Assembly: GCA_012861695.1 (NCBI GenBank)
Contig: JAAOOA010000026.1
Span: 12,457,432-12,521,431 of the forward strand
Direction of reading: 5' to 3'
Length of the DNA: 64,000 nucleotides
From: Trematomus loennbergii
Lineage: Eukaryota; Chordata; Actinopteri; Perciformes; Nototheniidae
Position 1 is the first letter of the stretch. Each line of letters starts with the position of its first letter. Under the pieces are notes generated by a model, which had not been told where the DNA came from, searched no databases, and saw nothing but the letters and a program-made list of their open reading frames with translations. The translations under genes and the position numbers were made by a program. Shown piece by piece: positions 1-10,500 of this stretch.

Positions 1-3000
1 TTTCTCCTTTTCATCTCCCTTATCTGCAGTTACACCCTTATCATGTTTTAACAGTGTCTCATAAGCAGTAGATGTAAACAGGAAGCCGCCTCAGTCAACT
101 TATTCTGGTGGTCTCAGTACATTTTATTTTTGTTGTTGGACTGCAAATTGTTCTTGTTTATGCAGGCTTTTGTGACAGTGTGTATGTTTATGCATGTGTT
201 AGTTGTTGTGTCTGTAAATGTTTACACATTTATTAACTCTAGTCCAGCTTTTACTTCCTAATTCCTGTCTATAAAGTGCATTGCTTTCACAGCTGTGTGT
301 AAAGCACTGCAGTTTGGAATCCAATCCCCATGCTGTTCTATTTAATGACAATACCAAAGTATTAAAATGCCTGTTGAACCGAATGAACATAAGAGACAGA
401 ACAAAAACTAGTAGCTTGATCACATCCAATTGAAAGATAGATTTTAATGGACATATAACATCTTACAAAAGGCAGGATGTTGTTCTACTGTCCACCAAAC
501 ATAATCCAACACATCTGCTTTCCGTCCCTTCTCAAATGTATGATCCCTCCTACTCTGGCCATGTCTGTGACATAATTGTTTAGCAAAATACACTTCTGAC
601 AGATCCAAAGAGTTAAGATTTTCAGCTATTTGCTTATTTTTCATCAATATAATTATGTGCCGGCGTGGTAAACAGTGAGACTGTTTAAGAAGGTACATCT
701 AGTTAATAAAACAGTCCAACAGTATTGGACATTATTTTCTTTCATATGCTTATTTGAAAAGACCTTTCGTATTTGACATTGTCCACTTTGACAAGTGCAA
801 TACAAAAGCAGACAAAGTAACAGAACTATTTGAGAAACTACAAGTCCAGATGTCATTTCAAAGGCATCTTCTTGAGTCATTTATGCTGACTGTGAGAGAT
901 TTTGATATTGTGCCGTGTGGCGTAACATGTATTGTATGTATTTATTTGGACTACTGTCCTAAGCAACTTTACCTCAAATAATAATATTCTAATCTGAATA
1001 TCAGTGGCATAATAATTTAACACAAATTGTGTTTGATTACATTTTATTTTCAAACTCTTCATCAATGAGAATATAGTATAACTGTTGGCTAATAGCAATT
1101 ACTCAAACCATTGCTTCTACTTTTATAGTTGGTGCTGCTAATGCAATACAAATAATAATCAAGGTGCATCCTATGATATACCTCGATTGCAATCTATATT
1201 CTTTTCATCAAACAATTCACTGATGAAGCACTCATTTGCAGATGCAGAGATTCTATATATATTTCTGGGTATTATGAAGAAAAACGGATACAAAGATGCC
1301 AGTATCTGATGCTCTCACCTTCCCAGAAAATGCTATTCAGCACAAGGAAGGGCAGCGGTTGTACTCTCAGCAAAAAATAAACTGAAGGCCCAACTACTCC
1401 AAAAAAGCCAAATGAACAAGACTAGGCTGGCTTTCACCAAATGCTGATACAGCCTATGGGAATTTCTGTCTGTCAGAAAGTGAAACCTTTGACCGTGACT
1501 CTCTGTCCATAAATAGTGTTTGACCCTTATTTCTCTCAGGCTCAAGAAGAGATCCCCCTCTGCTGAAAGTCAGTGAGAACGATGCAACGTTTTCAGACTT
1601 TCAACAATGCCCGGAGGCAGGTGGTGATATGGCTTGCAGTGCAGCTTGGAAGATTGATTAGAGTACTCCTATTCCACGCATAATGTCATATTACACTGTG
1701 TAGAATTCAGCACATCATGCCACATTCAATTTCAAACGTCATAGAAACACCCACTAAAAGCCAAGACCAAGCAAATAGAGTTAACTAAATAAAATGACAA
1801 ACTGTAACAAATGTGCTAAAACTCTTATGTATTTATTGCTAATTTAGTGTCAATTTGTGCCATTTTTTAAAATTGAGAGTCAGTTATGGACCTTTTCAAA
1901 GCCATCCTGTCCGGCATTCATATACACAGAGACAGATGTAGCCATGAGGGAAATGGCGGAAAGATTTCTGAAGATCTTTAGACCTTACCAACCCCTGCTG
2001 TTTTAATTTGGAGGATATCTGCTAGAGGGAGAAAACAAAACAAAACAAAGGAATTAAATTGCTGGATATTAGTTTTTTTTCATTAAACTACCTTTTATTG
2101 CGTCCTTTCACAAAATGTTTTTTTCTGTTCAGCCAACCTATGCCTACATGTATGTGGGTACATACACACACTCACATCTATATTCCCTTGTTTGCTCTCC
2201 TCCCCTTCACGGCTTAGGGAGCAAATGAGTGCAGAGGGGATCGATAGGAAGGAAACAGGGGTTCATGCCGGCTCTGATTCCCTCTGTGATATTATATTTG
2301 CAATTGTTTCAATAGGAGCGGAGCATGGGAAGCTATTTTTGATTTCCCTGACAGCACTGCTACTGGAAGGGTGGCAGGTACATGAGAGGAGAGTAAGAGG
2401 TTGGACAGATACATAGAAAACGAATAAAGGGTTGAAAAAGACAATGGATACAGAGATGACTGGAGAATGGACGAGACAGAAAAAGAAAGAGCCAGCGTGA
2501 GGAAGAAATGGATCGACAGTAGATGCCATGGGTGTTGAAGCAAAGACAAAAGGATATTCTTTTGGGAATAACATGCAGATAAGAAAGCCAGAAGGGATCA
2601 AGAGCAGCAGGAAAAGGAGCCTGACATGAACATATGAGGAGATGGAAAGAGGGAAAATAACATGACGACATCATTTAGATAATATGACTGTTTGAACAAT
2701 ATCAATGTTGGTTAACTGTGACTACCCAATCACAATAAGCTTATATTTTGTAATTCAAGATACATGTTTTTTTTTCAATTAAAATCATTGAATAAATAAT
2801 AGTTTTATGTTGCATTTCACATGATGAACAAGTAAGCAAATAATGTGCCTCAATGCTTGCCTTTATATAAGAACATAATGAAAACAAAATCAGGAACATA
2901 CCTCTAATCTAAACTTGTTCAGATACCAAATGGTGCATGATAAGGTAATGACAATGTTATAGTTGTAGCATATAATCCATACCGTTGTAGAGGACATGAC

Positions 3001-4952
3001 GGTATGGGTTAGAGGTGACACAGTTGAAAAGGGTTCATGGCAGGAGATTTAAATACAAAAACCCAAGTTAGACTCATGTGGTATTGCAATTGTCTCCTAT
3101 GGCGTTTGCCAAGAGAGACTTCAAATGAAAATGTATCGACAGTTGAAAGCACTCAAAAAGACATATGTGGAATTCAAAACACAAGGAACAGACATAAATC
3201 CCCACTCTACAGGATTTGAACATTTACTGTATCAAGTCCCGTCATCCCCAGCTGCTGCAAAAGCATGTCATGTTCCATCTTAGTGAGACACTTTTCCTTT
3301 CTCCTAGCTTTTGACTATTCTTCTATATTTGAAGGCATCTGCTGTTTGCAGAGGAACACGACTTAAGTGCTATCTATAGCTCGGCTCTTGCCATGGGCCA
3401 GAATAAAATATGGATGTGTCTCCCCATGCTGTGCCGGTTAAACATCACAGGCTAAGCTCTGACCTCCAACTGCTCCAGACAGGCTGAGGCTCCTCACTGT
3501 CAATCAAAAATACACGCAGGTCATGAAGTATAAGGACACGATCCCCACATAAGAATGTCTCACATAAATGTATGTGTTCGTGGCAGTGTGGAAGGCGGTG
3601 AGTTATAAATATATGGGTGACATATTCTGTAAATGTTTAATAAGGAACAATGACGTGCAGCCTATTCCTGGCAGGAAACACCTGGAAATCCCTACCATAG
3701 GCTTGTAAGAAATATTGTGCTTAGCTGAAAGTGGTGAGTAAATGGTGACGGCATGGTTTCTTCAAACATCTATCCTCAATCCCCATGCAGGCCAAGCTAC
3801 TCTGTAAGTATTTCAGTGCAATTTGAAATAGTCCATGTAACAATGATAACCTGCATAATGTAATAGGCACAAACACATTTTCGATACACAAACGCATACA
3901 TTTTATGCAGGCTGAGCAACAGAAACAGGCAGATAGAAAATGACATCTTCTATAGACATCCTTTGAATACCAATTAACCATTCCCAAGATGCATTGTAGA
4001 CCATGTTTCAGATCCTATCGCGGAAAACAAGGCAGAAACACGGTCGACAAGGCATGCTCAGGAGGGTTGATGGTTGTCCTGTCTAATCTTAAAAAGAAAA
4101 CAAGGCAGAAAATGTCACAATGAGCATTGAAAATGATGTTACCTATCCAACCTGTACAAAAATGTATGATTTATTCATATATATATGCAATTTCAGAATG
4201 TTTTCCTAAGGCATTGGAGCATTTAGCTCATTGTATATGAACAGCACCAAGATTGTTTTAAAATGCTTTGGGCTGTCACAAATGGGTTTAAAAATCATCC
4301 TTCTCACACACTTTGATGAGTCAACCTCTTCACTCATTTCAAAGAGCTCATCCAGAGGGTCTCTGACCTAATGGGCTCAGCTCAAATGGCAAAAACCCAG
4401 CTGGGCTCTGGGGAACGCCTCGGTGTGCATCTGGCAAAAATTGCAGGAACTCATCCCATTTCTCTCCTGTTTCTGAAGCAGTTGAGGGTTTTATTGGAAC
4501 ACTAGCAGCCTATTAGTCTGTGAGTGGTAAGAAGTGGTTATATCCCTTGGAGCTTTGGAAAAAGTGTACAGCCCAAAACAAAACTGAGGTTATGGTCAGT
4601 ATATTGTCCTATACCTGACTGTGAACTCGGAGCATGGCAGCAGCAATTTGTATAGCAGTTACCTTTCTTAAAGGGTAGGCTTCCACATAATCCAAGCATA
4701 ACAATTTGGGTCAAAGCAATCTACTTCTGCTCCTGGATTTTGACCTTCTCCTGCCTGTCTGCTGTCTCTCTGTATGTGCAGCGGCAGGAAGCTCTTGAAC
4801 ATCTTAGCCAAGGTGAACAAAATGGACTCTGAGGACAAGTGGGGTCAATCCTGACTGAAAGCTCTCCTCAAAAGCTCCTTCAATGCCACCTTTCTCTTTC
4901 CTGTGTGCTGGGGATCTTTGGGGCATATACTTTCAATTCTCCTAATTTATAA
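1..4952 (-). other. astn2: astn2 downstream intron, distal part
   Basis: This is AT-rich intronic sequence downstream, in transcription sense, of the astn2 exon at 13518-13941. I found no exon: neither strand gives a recognisable conserved protein segment, and the open frames are short and low in complexity. About 2420-2660 is purine-rich on the plus strand. A short block at 1930-2010 resembles one near 17130-17207 and is listed separately. The next astn2 exon, which should continue the cytoplasmic loop, was not seen. Confidence 0.6.
1930..2010. repeat. short dispersed block, copy 1 (partner at 17130-17207)
   Basis: Both blocks share GCAGATGTAGCCATGAGGGA with one mismatch near the start, followed by alignable sequence ending in a CCCTGCTG(T/C)TTTA(A/G)T stretch. 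The two copies are about 15 kb apart, on opposite sides of an astn2 exon and in the same orientation. I do not recognise the family. It may be an old transposon fragment. Confidence 0.4.
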
Positions 4953-5153
4953 GGGCGTGTGGCGCAGTGGGTTTGTGCGTTGGTGTTCGGATCAGGGGAG
5001 CACAGGTTCAAACCCCACTGCAGTCCATGACGTTGTGTCCCTGGCTAAGACACTTCACCCCAAATTGCTCCTGTGGGGATTGCCCACAGTATTGAGTATG
5101 TAAGTCGCTTTGGATAAAAGCGTCTAACAAGTGACATGTAATATAATGTAATG
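4953..5153 (+). mobile_element. tRNA-derived SINE with L2-type tail, copy 1
   Basis: The 5' part looks like a tRNA-type RNA polymerase III promoter: a box A-like GTGGCGCAGTGG at 4959-4970 and a box B-like GGTTCAAACCCC near 5004-5015. The unrelated body then runs to a 3' tail containing CGCTTTGGATAAAAGCG at 5106-5122, and ends in short ATGTA/ATG repeats. The tail folds as a 6-bp stem with a GGATA loop, the feature known to be recognised by L2-clade (UnaL2-type) LINE reverse transcriptases. The element was therefore probably mobilised in trans by an L2 LINE. A second copy lies at 21304-21514. A short TTATAA occurs on both sides, but I cannot define a firm target duplication. Confidence 0.85.
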
Positions 5154-6067
5154 TTATAACACCACATGTTGGCGAAATGGTGAAGCGCTTGTCATCATCC
5201 ACAAATGTAATTTAGTTTTCCAATTATTAATGACCAAGCCATGATTCAGATCTAAATGACTTGCATCAAATGAGGATGCATAGTCCAGCTAAAAACAAGT
5301 TCACAATCATATTCTATGCCATTTCTGGATGCTGGAGCATTTTCTTATAATTCATCATAACAATCTTGCAACAAGTATCTCAATGAATCTGTTTTGGGGG
5401 CTTTTTGAAATTATAGATTTTATTAGCATATGCCTATTATGTAGGACTTAAATATTTGCCTCGCTGGTTGAAGGGTAACCTCCCATATTTCTGTTTAAAA
5501 AGTATACTCTTGTCTTTCACTTAAATATGAATTATTTGGATATGTATAATGGCTGCCTTATTTAAATTCTCTTTTATGAATATTAACTTTGTAACACAAC
5601 ATTTTGCCTGCAGAGTGAAATTACTTTCTTCATTGTTAAACTATGTTAAACTTTTGATAGATTCCACACATAACAAAACATATTAGAAACTATTTCCATT
5701 TCTTTCAAGAGTGTAACCGGGGACAATTCCGCACATGTAGGAGCGGAAATGAAGCAGAAAAGACATTATGCAAATATAATTATGATAGGGTGCCAATGTA
5801 TCACACACCGAGGTAATTTATCACACCCAGAAACAATTCTGTTAATTTAATATGCTGCAAGCAACAAAAATGTTCCTGAAATTGCATATTGACCAAAGGC
5901 ATGCTTTATAGCAGCTATAGCTCCGGATTCTTTCCTGAACAATCTGAATACATAACACATAATGGACACGCATAGTTTAAAGCTGTTTTAAAAGGCATAT
6001 ATTCAAACCTGTAACGTCTAAATTGTCTTATTTTTTGATTGCCTAACAGGATCTGTTAATATCATCT
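5154..6067. other. intronic sequence, nothing recognised
   Basis: AT-rich sequence between the SINE and the hAT element. I see no splice-flanked coding segment or structured repeat here. Confidence 0.5.
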
Positions 6068-6091
6068 CTAAATACCAGAGGTGGGAGTAAG

Positions 6092-6228
6092 TCCTACATG
6101 TGCAAGTCATGAGCAAGTCTCAAGTCTTGACCTACAAGTATCAAGCAAGTCCCAAGTCACTGTGGTGAGAGTCAAGCAAGTCAAGTCAAGTCATTGCTCA
6201 GGTCAAGCAAGTCAAGTCAAGTCATACG
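6092..6228 (+). repeat. left subterminal AAGTC array of the hAT element
   Basis: There are many closely spaced CAAGTC units, including runs of tandem CAAGT at about 6175-6191 and 6204-6221. The spacing is partly irregular. In hAT elements such subterminal repeats bind transposase. Here that is inferred from position only. Confidence 0.75.
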
Positions 6229-6500
6229 AAATTCTGATGAATAAGCCCAGTTTCCGCATTTAAATCAGTTAAAAGACAGTGGTTATGAAAATGGATTAAC
6301 CCACACTATGATCTTCATTACATACACAGTTAATCATTTGAAATCTAGACCGATGACAATCATATTAGATTCATATTAACCCTAGAACTGCAGACAATAT
6401 AGCTAGGACTCAATCAAAAAGTCTGTTCAAAAAGGCAGAATTCCAGGTAAGAAAATCATATATGGCATTTGCCATTACACATATTTAATTTAAATGTCTG

Positions 6501-6913
6501 TTAACACTAGAACCGCCAACAGCGTCAGCACCTACATAGATATCATTTTCAAATCATTTAATTTGTTCCTCTTCATAATTTCCTTATAAACTAAGTAGGA
6601 CGATTTAAAACTCAGTTAATTGGGTTAATTTAGAAATTGCTTCAGTTTATCATCATAACAGATCAAAAAGTTCAGATTCATTTTACAATAAATCAAGGAA
6701 TGATGCACTTCTACAAACAAAAACAACATAATTAAAACATTTAAACAAACTACTAAAAGTAGATGAACTACATTATTCAACAGTTTACAGTAACTTCTGA
6801 TAACACAGGGGAAATAAACGAGGCATCTCTTTTCCTCTCTCTCTCTCCCTCTCCTGACAGCCCGTCAGTATCAGGGTTAGTCAAAATGAATCCCTTGGCG
6901 GTTCTAGTGTTCA
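6501..6913. mobile_element. nested TTAA-type MITE inside the hAT element
   Basis: A perfect 17-bp inverted repeat, AACACTAGAACCGCCAA at 6503-6519 and its complement at 6895-6911, bounds about 410 bp. The left end sits in TTAA (6501-6504). The corresponding right tetramer is TTCA (6910-6913), one change from TTAA. This fits a piggyBac-like, TTAA-targeting MITE that inserted into the hAT element and then accumulated a mutation. A related TTAACCCTAGAACTGC lies just outside at about 6378-6393, so the left boundary could be compound. Confidence 0.6.
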
Positions 6914-7019
6914 TTTACCGTTTTGTCTTCTCTTTGCAATGCTTAATCGATTTGAAACCAAGTCTAACGTAGCTTAAACTTAACGTTAGCTTTCTAGCTA
7001 ACACAACACATTCACGCAC

Positions 7020-7195
7020 CTTTCTCTGTGGGTTTTTTTGTAGTGACGAATGAAGTTGGATGTTGTGGTGGTCGTGTCACTGATCTTTATGCTGCAGACC
7101 CTGCATACCGCTGTTCTCTTCTTATTAGCGTCATCGACAACATAATCCTTGAATCCAAACTTCACTATTTTTGGAGTAACGCTAGCCGCTGCCAT
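7020..7195 (-). pseudogene. BED-type zinc-finger exon of a hAT transposase (remnant)
   Basis: The frame starts at an ATG at 7193-7195 and reads about 58 codons to a plausible splice donor (AAAG|GTGCGT) at 7020/7019. Past the donor the frame stops within a few codons. The segment has a CxxC pair (CRVC) followed by an HxxxxH pair (HYKKTH), with an aromatic residue before the first cysteine. This is the pattern of the BED zinc finger that forms the DNA-binding N-terminus of hAT transposases and of their domesticated relatives. The frame extends in-phase to 7255 through another ATG, but the 7195 start best suits an exon of this family. No downstream transposase exon is visible, so I treat it as a relic of the internally deleted element. 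It lies antisense to its own plus-strand repeats and in the same direction as astn2. Confidence 0.65.
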
Positions 7196-7329
7196 GTTAA
7201 CTGACTCCTGCCGTCTAGTGGGTTGCCAGGTTTGCGCGCATGGCGCTATAATCACCCAATCACGTTTTTCGAAAAAACTAAACGTAATATCTCACTACAA
7301 AAACAAACGCAAATATTTAATTTTAAACA

Positions 7330-7490
7330 GTCAAGTCCTTTCAAGTCATCTGTCTCAAGCTTAAGTCAAGTCTCAAGTCATGAATACCAAGTCAAAGTCA
7401 AGTCAAGTCTTTTATCAATGTTAGTCAAGCAAGTCTCAAGAAAAAATATGCGACTCGAGTCTGACTCGAGTCAAGTCATGTGACTCGAGT
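7330..7490 (+). repeat. right subterminal AAGTC array of the hAT element
   Basis: This is another dense set of CAAGTC units, ending in three CTCGAGTC-type palindromic motifs next to the right terminus. The AAGTC units point the same way (plus strand) as in the left array, although the termini themselves are inverted. Confidence 0.7.
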
Positions 7491-7508
7491 CCCACCTCGG
7501 CTAAATAC

Positions 7509-10500
7509 CAATAACACTGTTTGCTTTTCCCTTCTCGTGTTTCAGTTTTAATTGCATAAATAAATCATTGAGCTGTCCAGGCAGAAAGTATTGGTGCCCA
7601 TGAGTCTATTTTTATGTTTGTTGATATCGTTCAACTGCCTATTCTCTTTTAGCTTGTTCAGTTTTCTTTCCTAGAGTTTTCAAACCTCCAAAGACACTGT
7701 CTATGTGAACAGTTTGAAAAATAGCATAATAACTTTAAGGAACTTAAGAGTGTTTGAAATACAGGGAGCACAGGGATATTGAGGGATATATTGAACAATA
7801 CATTTGGGTGAGCTGCCCAATCCACATTTCAAAACAGCCTCATAAAGATGGCTCATGAGTTGGCATAATATCGACCCACAGATATTGATCTGGCGTGGCC
7901 TTGGTGCTTACAAACCCATTTCTACTGGCAGGTATTGTTTTTCTCCATCACTGACAAAGGCCTCACGTAGGATTGGATTACTCCGCCTTCATTTATCAAT
8001 GAGTCACTACACCTAGACTCTTTCTTTTCCCCCCATGTTGTATTCTTGTCCTCTTTACTCCAACTCCTCTCATCAGCTGCTGTGAGAGGAGTTTGCTCAT
8101 GCTGCTTTGAAATGTCCTGAAAGCACAGCGCACTACAGTTTGCAAAGGCCATGACCAATGAAACTGGCAATGAATGGTACACACTGTGGGCAGAGTAACA
8201 TTGAATGATGGACTGCTTAATAAATGCTACATTCATTGGGTTTTTTGCCCGAGTTTATCTTAGAAAATCATACAGCTTACATGCTCGATATATCGATCAT
8301 GCAGTGATGTTTGCCTTCCTCATCACGATACATTGCCCTCATTAAAGAAACACAACTTAAATGCTTTCCGCAAAAGGAAGAATGGGAAGTGTTTGTAATT
8401 AACTCCCATCTATTCATTGTGGGGAAGCATGAAAAGCCTGATTCAGTATTAATCAAAACATTACCCTGAGCTAGCTTGAGCGTGCCAAGCTGGCAGCCAT
8501 TTCTCATCAATGATGTCACATTAGCGATCTGAAGCTTGACACTGGATTATTACTCTCCAGTCCTGAGTTCAATTAGAGCTCAGTAAACACTCAATAACTT
8601 TGTAATGACAGGGGTTGTGTTGATGATGAAACAATCATTTTGTATTATTATTTATTTACTACACCATTAACATTGTAAATCTAAAAAAGAGTCACAATCA
8701 TTTGTCCAGTAGTTAAGACTGTAATACCACATAGAGCCACAGTAGGTAACTGGATGATTCATCCCTGCCATGACCTTGTTCATTTCAAGGCCATTGAGGA
8801 AGTCTGGGATAGCAGTGACTGGCTGAATCATTGCTGTGGTTGAGTTGATTTATATATATAGAGACTTTACTAAAGACACCTTATTATTTATAAAATGGTT
8901 TTCTCAACTGTGCCTTAGTCGTAGCTGGGGAAAAGGGAAGAAAGAACAAGCAGCTACACTGCACTTGATGGAGTCAGGAGGAAAAAACGAGCTATTTGTT
9001 CAGATTATGTGGAGTGGCTCCACAGGGGGAAGAGAGGAAATCTAAAAAATCCCCTGTACTAGCAAGGGATCTTTGTCAACTGTCTCTTTTTGGCTATTTT
9101 TAAGCGCTATTTATTTAAATGTCTACTTCCACGAACGTTATAATCTAACTATGTTTTAGCAGATTGTTAAAAGCAGAGTGAGCTACATTTGGTGCCCAAG
9201 GCTTTATCTGCGTTTACAATATAAATACCCAGTGATTGCATTGCGGTCTTTACAAACAACATCATTTCACTGAAAGGAAAGAGAGGCACAACAGAAAAGC
9301 CTTTTAGGGATATTGACATTCTTAACTATAGTAGAAATATTAATTTACTGGCCAGGCTTTTTGCAGTCGCTACAAAAATATAATCCTACTGTAGATATAG
9401 AACTTTTTTTTAAAGCAACCATGAAGCATTTAAAATAACAATCACAATGCTGAAATTAGGTATTTGTCCATTTGTTGGATCAGTTTTTCAACTCGACATC
9501 AAGGGCTTTTCAGGGGGAAATAAGAAGCAATATCTTAAGGCTTTGAACATCTTACTTTACCCAGTGAAAGTATATTGAACGAATTATAGTTGATTCCTTG
9601 AGAAATATTGTATCTTTAAAACTCAAAAGGAAATGAACAAATTGTACTAGGCAGAGCACTGTGGCCCACAAAAGTGATAGCACCAATGTAATGTCAAATA
9701 ATACATTATAAATGTGCTGCTCACCTCGCCTTAGAGTGAGTGTTAGACAGGGCTGATGAGAGTCATGCTAGATGGGAATTGGATGAATTGCTTGTTATTA
9801 CTGTGAGGATCAGATCAATGGCCACAGCCAAGAAACCGTGGGCATTGTGTTGGCAGAGCGCTGGTGTGAAGTGCTGGCCCAATCACATCTGAAGCAGTTC
9901 AACAGGATGCTCCATTGAGTGGTTGTGCTTTGAGAAAAATGATTTTCTCTGAATCAAGTTTTATTATTTTCAACCCAATGTCTCACACTTGTGACTATTA
10001 GTATGCACAGGTTTTAAATCCACAGAAACAAGGTAGAAGAAAAATACTACAAATTAAATAAGCTATGATTATCCAATATATAGGCAGTCAAATGGTGAAG
10101 CCTGCACCAATAAAAAATGAAACAAATAAAATAAATGATGTATGCTTTTAAATTTGAGATTAGCCCTTGGCAAAAAACAAAACGTGGTTCATTTTATTTC
10201 AATTAGGGAACAAACATGAGGCAAGTTGACTAGTTAGTGGGCGATAAATGGTCTGCAAGGAAGGAAATCACCTTTTCAAATAATATGTTTTTATAGTTGT
10301 AGGACAATGTTAATGTGTGTTAAATAAACTTGACCTCTAAAAGCAAGTACCACCTCGAAAAAACATCAGCAATCCAAGTAGATAAGAAAATACTATTACA
10401 CACAATGATGATGCTTGTTTTTAGAAGTTATGCAAGTTATTGTCAGTGTTTTATCAGAGTCAAACTAATGAAACATTGGCCTCAGGCCATTGAGAATGAG

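Larger units (their letters stand above)
6068..7508 (-). mobile_element. hAT-superfamily transposon, non-autonomous, with 8-bp target duplication
   Basis: The element spans 6076-7500 and is flanked by an exact 8-bp direct repeat, CTAAATAC, at 6068-6075 and 7501-7508. An 8-bp duplication is the hallmark of hAT transposition. The ends are imperfect inverted repeats: CAGAGGTGGGA on the left and, read inward, CCGAGGTGGGA on the right. Both subterminal regions hold many copies of AAGTC, a typical arrangement for transposase-binding arrays. The minus strand carries a BED zinc-finger coding segment (7020-7195), which gives the orientation. No RNase H-like transposase core or dimerisation domain is present, so the copy cannot move by itself. 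A second small element appears to be nested at 6501-6913. Confidence 0.85.

Noticed and set aside
2263..2674. Overlapping minus-strand frames rich in Ser, Leu and Pro
   Set aside because: They arise from a purine-rich tract on the plus strand and show no domain or splice support. The same applies to 36502-36839.
4953..5030. tRNA gene candidate from box A and box B motifs
   Set aside because: The region does not close into a full cloverleaf and is attached to a SINE body and L2 tail. The same structure recurs at 21304.
6092..7490. CRISPR-like or satellite array from repeated CAAGTC
   Set aside because: The repeats are very short, irregular and lie just inside the termini of a hAT element. 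There are no spacers of constant size and the host is a vertebrate.
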